A DNA stretch of 64,000 nucleotides from Diploptera punctata (Eukaryota; Arthropoda; Insecta; Blattodea; Blaberidae): positions 62,001-126,000 of the forward strand of contig JASPKZ010001246.1 in the NCBI GenBank assembly GCA_030220185.1, read 5' to 3'. The notes beneath the pieces were generated by a model. The model made no database searches. It saw nothing but the letters and a program-made list of their open reading frames with translations, and was not told the origin of the DNA. The translations under genes and the position numbers were made by a program. Of this stretch, positions 43,506 through 53,334 are shown one piece after another; position 1 is the stretch's first letter, and every line of letters starts with the position of its first letter.

Positions 43506-44006
43506 TTGTACATTCGTTTGGCCCCAAAGAATGAATACAGCCTGAACAAGATAATCAAAACCAACAAAAATGAAAAAATTGGAGAAGAATATAAATCAGG
43601 AATATATCAGATCAAATGTCAGGATTGCGACAAAATCTATATAGGAAAAACAAAAAGAAATTTAAAAACCAGATTGAAGGAACACCTTAGAAATGTAAAA
43701 AAGGGTGAAGTGGACAAGTCAGCTGTAGCAGCCCATGCTTGGTCTGAAAAACATTTAATTGATACAGAAGCTAGCCTAATCAAACACACAGTTAAACTAA
43801 AGGCACTCACAGTCTGGGAAAAAATCCACATCCAAAAAAACAAGAAAGATAAACTCATGAATTTTGAAACTCCCGCAAATTTTGACCTGATCCAGAGGTT
43901 CATCTGTCCACTGATAGAAGTAAGAAGAAAACCGCCAAGAAACGACATAACACCGGTCGACCAGAGGCTACTGACGGTGGAGATAAGCTCCGAAACTGCA
44001 GTATAG
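43506..44006 (+). pseudogene. PLE GIY-YIG endonuclease
   Basis: 166-codon frame: LAPKNEYSLNKIIKTNKNEK, then the endonuclease signature GIYQIKCQDCDKIYIGKTKR (GIY and YIG with the two Cys of the CX2-5C zinc-like insertion), KTRLKEHLRNVKKGEV, and HAWSEKHLIDTEASLIK. The last part, FETPANFDLIQRFICPLIE, precedes the hammerhead-like segment. It nicks target DNA for PLE insertion in active relatives. This is the best-preserved endonuclease in the window, but it is separated by a frame break from the RT. Confidence 0.9.
43955..44003 (+). ncRNA. Hammerhead-ribozyme-like core at PLE 3' end
   Basis: Order: GTCGACCAGAGGCTA, CTGACGG, stem II GGAG...CTCC with loop ATAAG, GAAAC, TGCAGTATAG. CTGAYG and CGAAAC match the hammerhead core. 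The same structure with compensating changes is on the minus strand at 63241-63290. Confidence 0.55.
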
Positions 44007-44094
44007 AAGAAAAAGGATATGAGGTGAGGTAATAAAAACATTAATTTAATTCTTAAATTAAACCTCATAGTGTTCTTTCCCTGTGAAAGTTAAA

Positions 44095-44820
44095 TAAATC
44101 ATGGTGTATTGTGGACTGGAATATTTGTAATATGTCAATATTGAAATTGGTGGAAATTTTCCATAATTGAATTCCGTAGGTCCACACAGACTTAAGAATG
44201 ATTTTATAAATTATAGCCTATATTTATTTTCTAGATTCATCTACAATTTGTGGCCATGTAACCAGTATAGTTTTGACATTCTTAGCTTTAATTTTGTTTG
44301 AATGTGTTTCTGCATTGTCAATATTCCAAGCGCATTCCCATACATTTGACCAATCAACTGTTTGGAAGCAAATTAATATTATTACACTAGGAGAACTACA
44401 ATTTTCTTTTTACAAATTTAGTATGGATAGTGAATAAAATATGAAATGTAAAACATACTCTCAGATTAATATTCGATTTTCATCCCAGATTTTAAAAATG
44501 TCAGCAAGATATTAAAAAAATCTTTTGATACAATTTTGGAATTATTTTCAAGTTAAAATAAAACATAATGGTGTTATACAGCATCATAAGCAGGAAAGAG
44601 GTAATATTAAAGATATTCACATCACTCACATTTCTTACAATGCTGGGTGGGGGTTCCGTACTGGCTGAAATTCCATGAAAAAATATCCAAACCAGTGTAG
44701 TACCATGGCTCTGCATCAAGACATCATGTATTAAACATCTCAGCTACAGATTGTGTGTTCCTATTTAATAATAACTTATAGATATATTTAATAACTTACA
44801 GATAAAGTATGTTAATATTA
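44095..44820. other. No gene or recognised repeat
   Basis: AT-rich intron between two PLEs. Nothing supported. Confidence 0.5.
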
Positions 44821-44924
44821 TATATAAATTAATATTGGGAAGTAAACATTATGAGGTTATATCATTAATAGTGAGTGGAGAACATATTTTTATCGACTCA
44901 CCTCATACATTTTCAAATTTCTTT

Positions 44925-44963
44925 GATACTGATGGTTTCAGACAATATCATGTCCTTCTTCAG
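44925..44963 (-). ncRNA. Hammerhead-like core, left arm of the 44826-47914 PLE
   Basis: Mirror of 47782-47820: CTGAAGA, stem GGACA/TGTC, TGAAACC on the minus strand. Confidence 0.45.
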
Positions 44964-45060
44964 TCATGGCTTCCACTGATGAAATTCTGTGATTTCTCTA
45001 ATGACATCACCTCTTGTGCTGCCATCTTTTGTTGGGATTATAAACTTTGTAATTAAATTT

Positions 45061-45375
45061 TTATCCACCGGAATATCGAAATTCATAGATTGATATATAT
45101 TTATTCTTCTGAATGAATATCATTTCCCAAAGTGTTAATTCCAACGGTTTATCCATTTGTTTCAAAAGTTTTGCCTCTTTTTCAATTTTATGATGTTCTA
45201 GCAAACTATGTGCAGCAACTGCTGATTTTTCAATTTCACAATTTTTAACATTTCTAAAATGTTCTTTAGTGCATGTTTCCAAATTCCTTTTTGTTTTTCC
45301 TATGTATACTTTGCTACAATCATTACAATTTATTTGACTATTTAACTCATGCCCCAAATGGGAGTCAACGACCAA
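45061..45375 (-). pseudogene. PLE GIY-YIG endonuclease, C-terminal part (left arm)
   Basis: Minus frame: INCNDCSKVYIGKTKRNLET, EHFRNVKNCEIEKSAVAAHS, LLEHHKIEKEAKLLKQMDKP and LELTLWEMIFIQKNK. The GIY part is cut off by foreign DNA beginning near 45334 (its plus-arm counterpart at 47395-47412 still reads EFIK/FIKxIVM in place of GIYQIN, so it is also damaged). The stop is at the FEIP-equivalent position. Confidence 0.82.
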
Positions 45376-45775
45376 TCACGTTTCAATGATTTCTGTTTTA
45401 CAACCAATCAGAGTCGTGTTTCACCAAATATTTATCAGTGTTATAATTACCATATTAAAGAAAGCTCCTCCTTATAATATTGCGTTCCTTTGGCAATAAA
45501 TAGTATGATCTGGTTGCAGTGATAAACAAATGAAGCAGTAGAAGCGTACCTATCGTTTCTCATTTGTTTTCAAACATCGCCGTTTACATTAAATATATAA
45601 ATATTTTAAAATAACTATAGTTAAATAATGATTTGTGAGTAAACAGCTTAATTTTATTCGTTAAATAGTCCTAACAAATGCCACTCTTGATTTCCAAATT
45701 CTCTAGATAAATTCACTCCTCACTTCGTGAGTCGTGAATTTATCGATAATTTGGAAATCACTCGTGGCATTACTT
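45334..45775. mobile_element. Foreign insertion ending in a 95-bp hairpin
   Basis: Breaks the PLE between ACAATTTATTTGA and TAAATTTCAG, which are contiguous in the mirror arm. It ends with an imperfect palindrome at about 45672-45770 (ATGCCACTCTTGATTTCCAA against TTGGAAATCACTCGTGGCAT). Coding capacity is absent. Class unknown; a hairpin near one end recalls Helitron-type ends, but no other support was seen. Confidence 0.5.
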
Positions 45776-46000
45776 ATGATAAATTTCAGATTTCTTACTG
45801 TCTGGGATGTTAAATTTTTTGTTAGTACTTAGAAGTTTTTCCAGACTAAATTTATTTATTGGTGCCAAAGTAATGTTGTATCTGTCAAATATTTTTTGAA
45901 ATTTCCTATGTACTATTGGATGGTAAGTAATTTTCTTGAAATTCTTCTTTTCTTTACTAACAATTTGTAGGGTAGAGCATTCTTTAAGTTGTTTTATCTT

Positions 46001-46440
46001 GTAATCAAATGGTAAAGAGAAAAATTTACCATTTGATTACAATAATTTAGTAGTGTACTTTAATATACTTATTTCAATCATAGTAACAGCATTAGCTTCT
46101 TAATATTAATTTAATAAAATAATGCTATAGCTATGTGGAGTCCCTTCATGTCTTCTTTCAGGTAGAAGCCATTCATTGTGTATTTGTGAATGATGATTCA
46201 TAGCATTTGAATGTGGGACCAAGACAGTAAGGTAAAGGAAGGATTTATGCTTGGATGGGAAGGAAGCCTGGATTAGCTCAATGGTTAGAGCATCAGCACG
46301 GAAAGCTGAAGGTTCGGGGTTCGATTCCCGGTTCAGGCATAAATTTTTCTCTTACCATTTGATTACAATAATTTAGTAGTGTACTTTAATATACTTATTT
46401 CAATCATAGTAACAGCTTTAGCTTCTTAATATTAATTTAA
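46001..46440 (+). mobile_element. tRNA-like SINE with fold-back 5' end, 12-bp TSD
   Basis: Flanked by TTGTTTTATCTT at 45989-46000 and 46441-46452. It starts GTAATCAAATGGTAAAGAG, whose complement occurs after the tRNA-like unit (46266-46338, anticodon position GGA, B box GGTTCGATTCC). CTTATTTCAATCATAGTAAC ... TTAATATTAATTTAA occurs twice (after the first fold and at the end). Best full-length member of this family in the window. Confidence 0.82.
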
Positions 46441-47030
46441 TTGTTTTATCTTTCTGAATTTCTTTAATTTGTTAGATATTATACTCTTATTAAAACCATT
46501 TAATCTGGCAATATTTAGGATATTCTCTTATTCTTTCTTAAAATTTTCTCCTTTTTAATGGGACCTTTATCAATCTACATAAGAGGCTATTAAATATTGC
46601 ATGTTTATGTGCCAGAGGATTGAAACCCGTTAATTTTAATAATTATCAGTATGTGTACCCTTCCTATATACATCAAATTCAATTTTTTGAGTTTTTTCAT
46701 TCCTAATTATGTATAAATCCAGAAATGGAATTTTGTTTTCAATTTCTGATTCTATGGTATATTTAATTGATACATCTTGTAGATTAAGTAATTTCAACAC
46801 ATCATCAACATTAATAGGAGTATAATATCCAACAAATTAAAGAAATTCAGAAAGATAAAACAACTTAAAGAATGCTCTATCCTACAAATTGTTAGTAAAA
46901 AAAAAGAAGAATTTCAAGAAAATGACTTACCATCCAATAGTACATACAATAGTTGAATGCAGGCTTTCACGGCCGGTAATCATGATGTTGAGTGATTCCG
47001 GGTTCTGTGGCCGTGGTCCATAGTTGGTGT

Positions 47031-47073
47031 TGATACCAGACGTTTCGCCCTCAACTGCGGAGGGCATCTTCAG
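47031..47073 (-). ncRNA. Hammerhead-like core, left arm of palindrome
   Basis: Exact mirror of 47181-47223 on the minus strand. Confidence 0.6.
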
Positions 47074-47180
47074 TGGCGAGTGCTTCTAGGCGTGTTTCCT
47101 GGTCGGAAGCTCTACTTAGAGTACTCTAAGTACTCTAAGTAGAGCTTCCGACCAGGAAACACGCCTAGAAGCACTCGCCA

Positions 47181-47223
47181 CTGAAGATGCCCTCCGCAGT
47201 TGAGGGCGAAACGTCTGGTATCA
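47181..47223 (+). ncRNA. Hammerhead-ribozyme-like core, right arm of palindrome
   Basis: CTGAAGA, stem II GCCCTC...GAGGGC closing CGCAGTT, GAAAC, GTCTGGTATC. The conserved CTGANGA and GAAAC flank a perfect 6-bp stem II. The order fits the 3' two thirds of a type I hammerhead. Confidence 0.6.
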
Positions 47224-47399
47224 ACACCAACTATGGACCACGGCCACAGAACCCGGAATCACTCAACATCAGTACATACAATATTTAAAAAAATATTTGA
47301 CAAATACAACATTACTTTGGCACCAATAAATAAATTTAGTCTGGAAAAACTTCTAAGTACTGATAAAAAATCATCATCCCAGATAGTAAGAAATCTGGA

Positions 47400-47807
47400 A
47401 TTTATCAAATAAATTGTAATGATTGTAGCAAAGTATACACAGGAAAAACAAAAACGAATTTGGAAACACACACTAAAGAACATTTTAGAAATATTAAAAA
47501 TTGTGAAATTGAAAAATCAGCCGTTGCTGCACATAGTTTGCTAGAACATCATAAAATTGAAAAAGAGGCGAAACTTTTGAAACAATTGGATAAACCGTTG
47601 GAATTGACACTTTGGGAAATGATATTTATTCAGAAGAATAAATATCGATCTATGAATTTCGATATTCCGGTGGATAAAAATTTGATTACAAAGTTTATAA
47701 TCCCAACGAAAGATGGCAGCACAAGAGGTGATGTCACTAAAGAAATCAACAATCACGGAATTTCATCAGTGGAAGCCATGACTGAAGGAGGACATGATAT
47801 TGTCTGA
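47400..47807 (+). pseudogene. PLE GIY-YIG endonuclease, C-terminal part (right arm)
   Basis: Plus-strand copy: YTGKTKTNLETHTKEHFRNI, NCEIEKSAVAAHSLLEHHKI and PLELTLWEMIFIQKNKYRSM, then NFDIPVDKNLITKFIIP. YIG reads YTG here and the GIY segment is shifted out of frame, so the active site is lost. Confidence 0.82.
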
Positions 47808-47820
47808 AACCGTCGGTATC
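47782..47820 (+). ncRNA. Hammerhead-like core, right arm of the 44826-47914 PLE
   Basis: CTGAAGGA, stem GGACA/TGTC around TGATAT, TGAAACC, GTCGGTATC. One extra base on each side of stem II compared with the strict consensus, so it may be inactive. Confidence 0.45.
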
Positions 47821-48043
47821 AAAGAAATTTGAAAATGTATGAGGTGAGTCGATAAAAATATGTTCTCCACTCACTATTAATGATATAACCTCATAATGTT
47901 TACTTCCCAATATTAATTTAAATATATGTATATATATATGTATATATAACCTCAAAATATAACTTCCTAAAATTAAATATGTATATGTATGTTCATTCAT
48001 TATTTTTAATACCATAATTGACATGTTAAGGGCTTTTTCTTAG

Positions 48044-48242
48044 CATTGTGTACGAGCTGTAGACGATGAAACATTCCAGCGAATGGTTAGAGCGCCAGTA
48101 TGAGTTACTTCGTAAAGAGCGTAACAAAGATTGTTCTGATGATGATAAATCACGTCCTGCAGAAGAATCAAATCAGCAGCAACAGCCTTCACAAGCAGAG
48201 CCAGTGGTGACTCCTGCAGAGGATTCTCAGCCTCCAACAGAG
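48044..48242 (+). CDS. SMARCE1: SMARCE1/BAF57 exon after the coiled coil, with a +1 frame break
   Basis: From the acceptor TTCTTAG (ending 48043) the phase-0 frame reads HCVRAVDDETFQRMV, matching the conserved insect segment after the coiled coil. It then meets a stop (TGA) soon after. A second frame takes over at 48093 with ERQYELLRKERNKDCSDDDK and a Gln/Pro/Glu-rich tail to the donor GTTTGT at 48243. The join needs one base removed near 48090 (GTTAGAGCG). The exon is 199 nt; without that base it is 198 nt, phase 0 as the neighbouring exons require. The extra base is therefore a sequence error or a real lesion. Confidence 0.85.
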
Positions 48243-48469
48243 GTTTGTAACTTGATATCATAAATAATCATAATTAGGACAAGTAAAAAATTATGAAGAT
48301 ATTGTCAAATTATAAATATTGAAATTTGAAATAGTAGTGTAAATTTATTTTTTGTATGTTTATTCATTATACCTGACCATACAGTAAAAATAATTAAATG
48401 AGGATCTCATCATAATATTATGAATTATGAAAAAGTTTTTCAGTTAGTTTAGATTCTCTGTGATCTATC

Positions 48470-48550
48470 AGTCTTGGTGTAGTAGTGGTTACCCTCCTCG
48501 TCTCTGATTCTGAAATTCACAGGTTCAAACCTGAATGGGATCGCTGGATT
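48470..48550 (+). mobile_element. tRNA-like SINE head
   Basis: TTGGTGTAGTAGTGGTTACCC (A box) and CACAGGTTCAAACCTGAATG (B box) at tRNA spacing. Its body is short and ends before the PLE at 48588. Confidence 0.45.
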
Positions 48551-48665
48551 TTTAGTTTGTAAAAATCTAAGAATAGCTTCCTTCAGAAAGGAAACATTAT
48601 TTTGAGTATTGTTTATTTTTTATTATTTCACTCACCTCATAATTCATAGCAGACCCTGGGTTTCT

Positions 48666-48983
48666 TCACATCTTTTGTGACATTCTCAATGCTGCATCAC
48701 GTTCACAACTGACGTCCAACGGCCTTCTATCCTGCAGACTGACCTCCGCGCCATCTGGTGGCCGACCGAAGAATTTCCAAATCAGTCCTCTTTCTTTATA
48801 ACCGGGTATTTCAAAATTCATAGTTGTATTTTCATTCTTGCATATGTAAATTTTTTCCCAAATTGTGAGTTCCTTCGTTTTTTCCAATTGTTTAAGTAAT
48901 TTTGTTTTGGTTTCTATTCTATGTTTTTCTGACCAGGCATGTGCAGCTATTGCCAGATTTTTCGGTTTCTCCATTTTTAACAT
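48666..48983 (-). pseudogene. PLE endonuclease C-terminal part (minus copy)
   Basis: Minus frame: IAAHAWSEKHRIETKTKLLK, QLEKTKELTIWEKIYICKNE, NTTMNFEIPGYKERGLIWKF and FGRPPDGAEVSLQDRRPLDV. Mirror of 51089-51406. The upstream GIY-YIG motif (near 49010-49090) is in another frame on the same strand. Confidence 0.82.
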
Positions 48984-49350
48984 TTCTGAGGTGTTCTTTT
49001 TAATCTTGTATTTAGATTCCTTTTTGTTTTTCCTATGTATATCTTTTCACTATCTTTACAATTAATTTGATAAATTCCAGATTTTTTTGCAGTCTTCAAT
49101 CTTTCATTTTTTGTTGGTTTTATTAAATTACCTAAGCTGTTTAATCATTTTTAGGTGCTAATTTAATGTTGAATTTGTTGAAAATTTTTTGAAACTTGTC
49201 AAATACCAAAGGATGGTATGTGAACTTCTTGAATTTTTTGCCTATATTTTTATCTGTCTGAAGAGTACTTTCATTGATGACTTTTTGTTCTTTGAATTTA
49301 TTTATTTTCTTGTGTATCATCTTCTTTTGAAAACCATTATCCTTAGCAAT

Positions 49351-49986
49351 TTATATGATGTGTTCTTTCTCTTTATTGTAATTTTCTTTGCTCATGGGAA
49401 CATTCACAAGTCTGTGTGTTAAACTATTAAATACTGCCTGTTTGTGTGAAAAATGGTTAAATCCAGTAGCTTTTATATAATTGTCGATGTGAGTTTCTTT
49501 TCTGTAGATTCCAAATTCTATTTTTCTTTTTTTCTTCATTCCTAATCAATTTAAGGTCTAAAATGGTATTTCATGATTATTTTCTATTTCCATTGTAAAT
49601 TTGATTGTTTTATTTTGAATATTTAACAGTTTAATGGCATCTTCTAATTGTTTCTCTTTTACTATTGCTATGATATCATCTACATATCTTCTCCAAAATT
49701 TAAACATCAAAGGATGTGCTTTGGTTAATATGACATTCAAGTTCCCCATAAACATGTCTGCTAAGAATGGTGATAATGGATTTCCCATTGCGAGTCCTTG
49801 ATTTTGTCTAAAGTATTTTCCTCTAAATGTGAAGAACATTTGATTTAAGCATAATTTTGTTAGTTTTATGTATTCTTTAACGCTATCATCATCTAACTTG
49901 TTTTCATTCAACCATTTTTCTAAAATTTTCAAAGTTGTGTCAGTCGGGATGTTTGTGAATAATGAAGTAACATCAAAAGAGACCAA
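49351..49986 (-). pseudogene. PLE reverse transcriptase (minus copy)
   Basis: 49986-49558 reads MVSFDVTSLFTNIPTDTTLK (RT block A), FRGKYFRQNQGLAMGNPLSP, FLADMFMGNLNVIL and FWRRYVDDIIAIVKEK with the catalytic YVDD. A one-base break near 49555 shifts to 49539-49351, which carries KKRKIEFGIYRKETHIDNYI and KATGFNHFSHKQAVFNSLTH. Longest RT stretch in the window. The N-terminal domain beyond 50270 is missing. Confidence 0.9.
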
Positions 49987-50284
49987 TCTTTCTGAAGGTT
50001 CTACTTCTACATTTTCTAATTTCTCAACTAATTGGTAAGAATTTTTCTACTGCTAAATTTTCAAATTTTTCCATACCTTTAAATTTATTGTTAAGCCATT
50101 TGGATATGTTATATGTCGGTGAGTTGGATTGTATTGTTGATGATAGGTCTCATTTTCTTTCCGTCTTTGTGGATTTTAGGAAGACCATGAATGTTGGGGT
50201 TTCTGGGATTTGGTATTTTTAATTTAAACTTTTCCTTTTGTGTCATAATTTTTTTAATTGATTAATTAAAAATCAGGACTCGCA

Positions 50285-50731
50285 ATGGGAAATCCATTAT
50301 CACCATTCTTAGCAGACATGTTTATGGGGAACTTTGAATGTCATGTAACCAAAGCACATCCTTTGATGTTTAAATTTTGGAGAAGATATGTAGATGATAT
50401 CATAGCAATAGTAAAAGAGAAACAATTAGAAGATGCCATTAAACTGTTAAATATTCAAAATAAAACAATCAAATTTACAATGGAAATAGAAAATAATCAT
50501 GAAATACCATTTTTAGACCTTAAATTGATTAGGAATGAAGAAAAAAAGAAAATAGAATTTGGAATCTACAGAAAAGAAACTCACATCGACAATTATATAA
50601 AAGCTACTGGATTTAACCATTTTTCACACAAACAGGCAGTATTTAATAGTTTAACACACAGACTTGTGAATGTCCCCATGAGCAAAGAAAATTACAATAA
50701 AGAGAAGAGAACACATCATAAAAATTGCTAA
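50285..50731 (+). pseudogene. PLE reverse transcriptase C-terminal half (plus copy)
   Basis: 148 codons in one frame: MGNPLSPFLADMFMGNFECH, FWRRYVDDIIAIVKEKQLED, TMEIENNHEIPFLDLKLIRN, EFGIYRKETHIDNYIKATGF and NSLTHRLVNVPMSKENYNKE. Starts within the RT because the dimer junction removes the 5' part. A shift at 50712-50731 breaks it from the next frame. Confidence 0.9.
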
Positions 50732-51406
50732 GGATAATGATTTTCAAAAAGAAGATGATACACAAAGAAATAAATAAATTCAAAGAACAAAAAGTCATCA
50801 ATGAAAGTACTCTTCAGACAGATAAAAATATAGGCAAAAAATTCAAGAAGTTCACATACCATCCTTTGGTATTTGACAAGTTTCAAAAAATTTTCAACAA
50901 ATTCAACATTAAATTAGCACCGAAAAATGATTACAGCTTAGGTAATTTAATAAAAACCAACAAAAATGAAAAGATTGAAGACTGCAAAAAATCGGGAATT
51001 TATCAAATTAATTGTAAAGATTGTGAAAAGATATACATAGGAAAAACAAAAAGGAATCTAAATACAAGATTAAAAGAACACCTCAGAAATGTTAAAAATG
51101 GAGAAAACCGAAAAATCTGCAATAGCTGCACATGCCTGGTCAGAAAAACATAGAATAGAAACCAAAACAAAATTACTTAAACAATTGGAAAAACCGAAGG
51201 AACTCACAATTTGGGAAAAAAATTACATATGCAAGAATGAAAATACAACTATGAATTTTGAAATACCCGGTTATAAAGAAAGAGGACTGATTTGGAAATT
51301 CTTCGGTCGGCCACCAGATGGCGCAGAGGTCAGTCTGCAGGATAGAAGGCCGTTGGACGTCAGTTGTGAACGTGACGCAGCATTGACAATGTCACAAAAT
51401 ATGTGA
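50725..51406 (+). pseudogene. PLE GIY-YIG endonuclease (plus copy)
   Basis: Frames 50725-51153 and 51089-51406. The first carries KFKKFTYHPLVFDKFQKIFN, LAPKNDYSLGNLIKTNKNEK, and the signature GIYQINCKDCEKIYIGKTKR with TRLKEHLRNVKNGE. A one-base shift near 51110 moves to the second, which holds AAHAWSEKHRIETKTKLLKQ and the FEIPGYKERGLIWKFFGRPP end. Catalytic residues of the GIY-YIG part look complete; only the shifts inactivate it. Confidence 0.9.
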
Positions 51407-51524
51407 AGAAACCTAGGATCTGCTATGAATTATGAAGTATGAGGTGAGTGAAATAATAAAAAATAAACAATATTAAAAAATCTCATAGTGTTATTTCCTA
51501 TCTACATAACTTAATTATTATGAG

Positions 51525-51605
51525 TGTTAGCGGTACAGCATTAGCATATAAAGCTGAAAGTCCTGGGTTCAAACCCCAGTCTAGCACACATTTTTTCTCA
51601 TTAAA
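51525..51605 (+). mobile_element. tRNA-like SINE unit
   Basis: GTGTTAGCGGTACAGCATTAGC (A-box side), GGGTTCAAACCCCAG (B box), followed by ACACATTTTTTCTCATTAAA. Same trailing TTTTTCTC motif as the other tRNA-like elements. No inverted partner. Confidence 0.5.
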
Positions 51606-51615
51606 TACATTATTT

Positions 51616-52239
51616 GTTGTTTTTATTATTAATTTAACATTTCTCAATGAAAGATAAATTAAATTTGAAGAGAAAAATTTTCGCCTAGACCGGGACTCGA
51701 ACCCGGGACCCTTGGCTTTCCGGGCCAAGTGCTCTACCAACTGAGCTACCGAGGCGAGTTACGATCTAGACGCAAATTTTTCTCTTATATACGTTGTAAT
51801 TCCCTATCGCCAAATGCTTTTGAAACCATTGTTTCTATCTTTGCAAATGGCGGCTTCTTAGTTAAGAAGACATTTATTGGAAATTTAACATACTTTAAAA
51901 GCCAGTAAGGCCTCTAATGATGTTTTTATTATTAATTTAACATTTCTCAATGAAAGATAAATTAAATTTGAAGAAACAATCATTAGAGGCCTTACTGGCT
52001 TTTAAAGTAATGTTAAATTTCCAATAAATGTCTTCTTAACTAAGAAGCCGCCATTTGCAAAGATAGAAACAATGGTTTCAAAAGCATTTGGCGATAGGGA
52101 ATTACAACGTATATAAGAGAAAAATTTGCGTCTAGATCGTAACTCGCCTCGGTAGCTCAGTTGGTAGAGCACTTGGCCCGGAAAGCCAAGGGTCCCGGGT
52201 TCGAGTCCCGGTCTAGGCGAAAATTTTTCTCTTCAAATT
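51616..52239. mobile_element. Fold-back tRNA-like element, two units facing outward
   Basis: The minus unit at 51683-51755 and plus unit at 52146-52218 lie in arms of about 250 bp (51660-51910 and 51975-52240). The arms include GGCGGCTTCTTAGTTAAGAAG and CCAGTAAGGCCTCTAATGA with their complements. TACATTATTT at 51606-51615 and 52240-52249 is a probable TSD. Same family as 41641-42334 and 57614-58144. Confidence 0.78.
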
Positions 52240-52584
52240 TACATTATTTTGTATTTAATTAAATATTAATACCAAGTTTAGATCCTTTTGTTTGTTTACA
52301 ACATGATAAAAGAACCTCATGCTGAAATAAAAGGCCTCTGACCAAAATTTGTCAACCTTCCACATCCAGATTTGAATTGTAACACTATTGACCTAAGTTT
52401 TAAAAAGCATTGTTAAATAAAATATTACTACCACTGTTACAGTAACTTAGATTTTTGGTTTCCTTGTCTTTAACATTTTTTTTTAGTCCAGTGCTGAATA
52501 ATTAAAACCCATGCTCCTATTAAATATATATTTTAAAATTCTGTTCTTATTTATACAATAACACCTAAGATCATTAATTATTTA

Positions 52585-53330
52585 AGAAAAATTGTATCAC
52601 CTCATCTTATATCATCCTCCTTATTAGACCGGTTTTGGCACCTAATTAGGTTTAATATTCATGTTTGAACGCCATTGAGGTTAAAATTATTTCAGTTATA
52701 AACATTTTTTGTACCTTATTAAACAGTCGTCCTCAACTATAATAACTTCTGTTATAAACGTCGTATTATTAAAATTCAAAGCTTTTCGAAGACATGCTTC
52801 ATCCTCAGGAATTCTTATTGTATTGTTTTAAATTATTTGTAAATTTTATACATATAAATAGATAAAACATTATCAATAATCCACAAAGAAAACAATAGAG
52901 AAATTAATGTGCTGGAAAAAATTGAAATTATGAAGGAAGCAGAAAATAAAAATATGATAAATGAGAACATACCCAACAACCAAAGTCCTCTGTATAAAAT
53001 TTACAAATAATTTAGAACAATACAATAAGAATTCCTGAGGATGATGTATGTCTTCCAAAAGCTTTGAATTTTAATAGTTGAGGATGATTGTTTTATAAGG
53101 TACTAAAAAAAATTGTTATAATTGAAACCTAATTAGGTTCCATCCTCAGTACTTTCAGGACCATTGTTATGTCATAAAATTTACAAATAATTTAGAACAA
53201 TACAATAAGAATTCCTGAGAATGATGCATGTCTTCGAAAAGCTTTGAATTTTAATAGTTGAGGATGACTGTTTTATAAGGTACAAAAAAATTGTTATAAT
53301 TGAATATTGTACATCTAGTATTCAATCGCA
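52585..53330. repeat. Fold-back block with three copies of a hammerhead-like unit
   Basis: A unit of about 130 bp (ATTTACAAATAATTTAGAAC, AAGAATTCCTGAGGATGA, GTCTTCGAAAAGCTTTGAAT, TTATAAGGTAC) occurs as plus copies at 52994-53127 and 53175-53307. An inverted copy is at about 52715-52862. It starts with TATCACCTCATCTTATATC, a PLE-like end. Confidence 0.7.
52777..52815 (-). ncRNA. Hammerhead-like core in the 130-bp unit
   Basis: Minus strand: CTGAGGATGAAGCATGTCTTCGAAAAGC with stem GAAG/CTTC. The plus copy at 53216-53249 (CTGAGAATGATG...TCTTCGAAAAGC) and the one near 53035 have weaker stems. Confidence 0.45.
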
Positions 53331-53334
53331 CTTT

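Larger units (their letters stand above)
42425..44090. mobile_element. PLE inverted dimer with palindromic centre
   Basis: The left arm (42435-42770, minus) carries the 3' C-terminal region (FEIPADSELIQRFIGPP-like in broken frames). The right arm (42850-44075, plus) carries RT to GIY-YIG. At the junction 42768-42820 and about 42860-42912 are inverted copies of the same RT segment (GGGGTTCCCCATGGAAAGTC and its complement). Right terminus: ATGAGGTGAGG ... AAACCTCATAGTGTTCTTTC. The left terminus lacks the last part. Confidence 0.85.
46952..47270. mobile_element. Palindromic hammerhead-bearing retroelement end, 13-bp TSD
   Basis: Flanked by AGTACATACAATA at 46939-46951 and 47271-47283. The region 46984-47270 is a near-perfect palindrome with arms of about 140 bp and a 7-nt centre. 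A unique left lead (AATGCAGGCTTTCACGGCC) lies before it. Each arm carries a hammerhead-like core. No coding frame. It looks like an inverted dimer of a second PLE-like family. Confidence 0.75.
44826..47914. mobile_element. Large PLE inverted dimer with three nested insertions
   Basis: The ends GGGAAGTAAACATTATGAGGTT and AACCTCATAATGTTTACTTCCC are exact inverses, continuing through CGACTCACCTCAT / ATGAGGTGAGTCG and the whole C-terminal coding region. The left arm (minus, 44826-46827) is interrupted by foreign DNA at about 45334-45775 and a SINE at 46001-46440. The right arm (plus, from 46828) is interrupted by 46952-47270. Removing these restores the reading direction on both sides. Confidence 0.87.
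48588..51500. mobile_element. PLE inverted dimer with two facing RT copies
   Basis: The left end (GGAAACATTATTTTGAGTATTG, TTATTTCACTCACCTCAT) is inverted relative to the right end (ATGAGGTGAGTGAAATAATA, CTCATAGTGTTATTTCC). The minus copy spans 48620-50270 and the plus copy 50275-51450. They meet near 50270, so 5' ends face each other and 3' ends point out. The minus copy reaches further 5' in the RT. Frames in both are largely open. Confidence 0.9.

Noticed and set aside
48066..48263. A gene starting MKHSSEWLERQYELL
   Set aside because: The ATG lies inside the SMARCE1 exon; the upstream HCVRAVDDETFQRMV in another frame shows the true entry.
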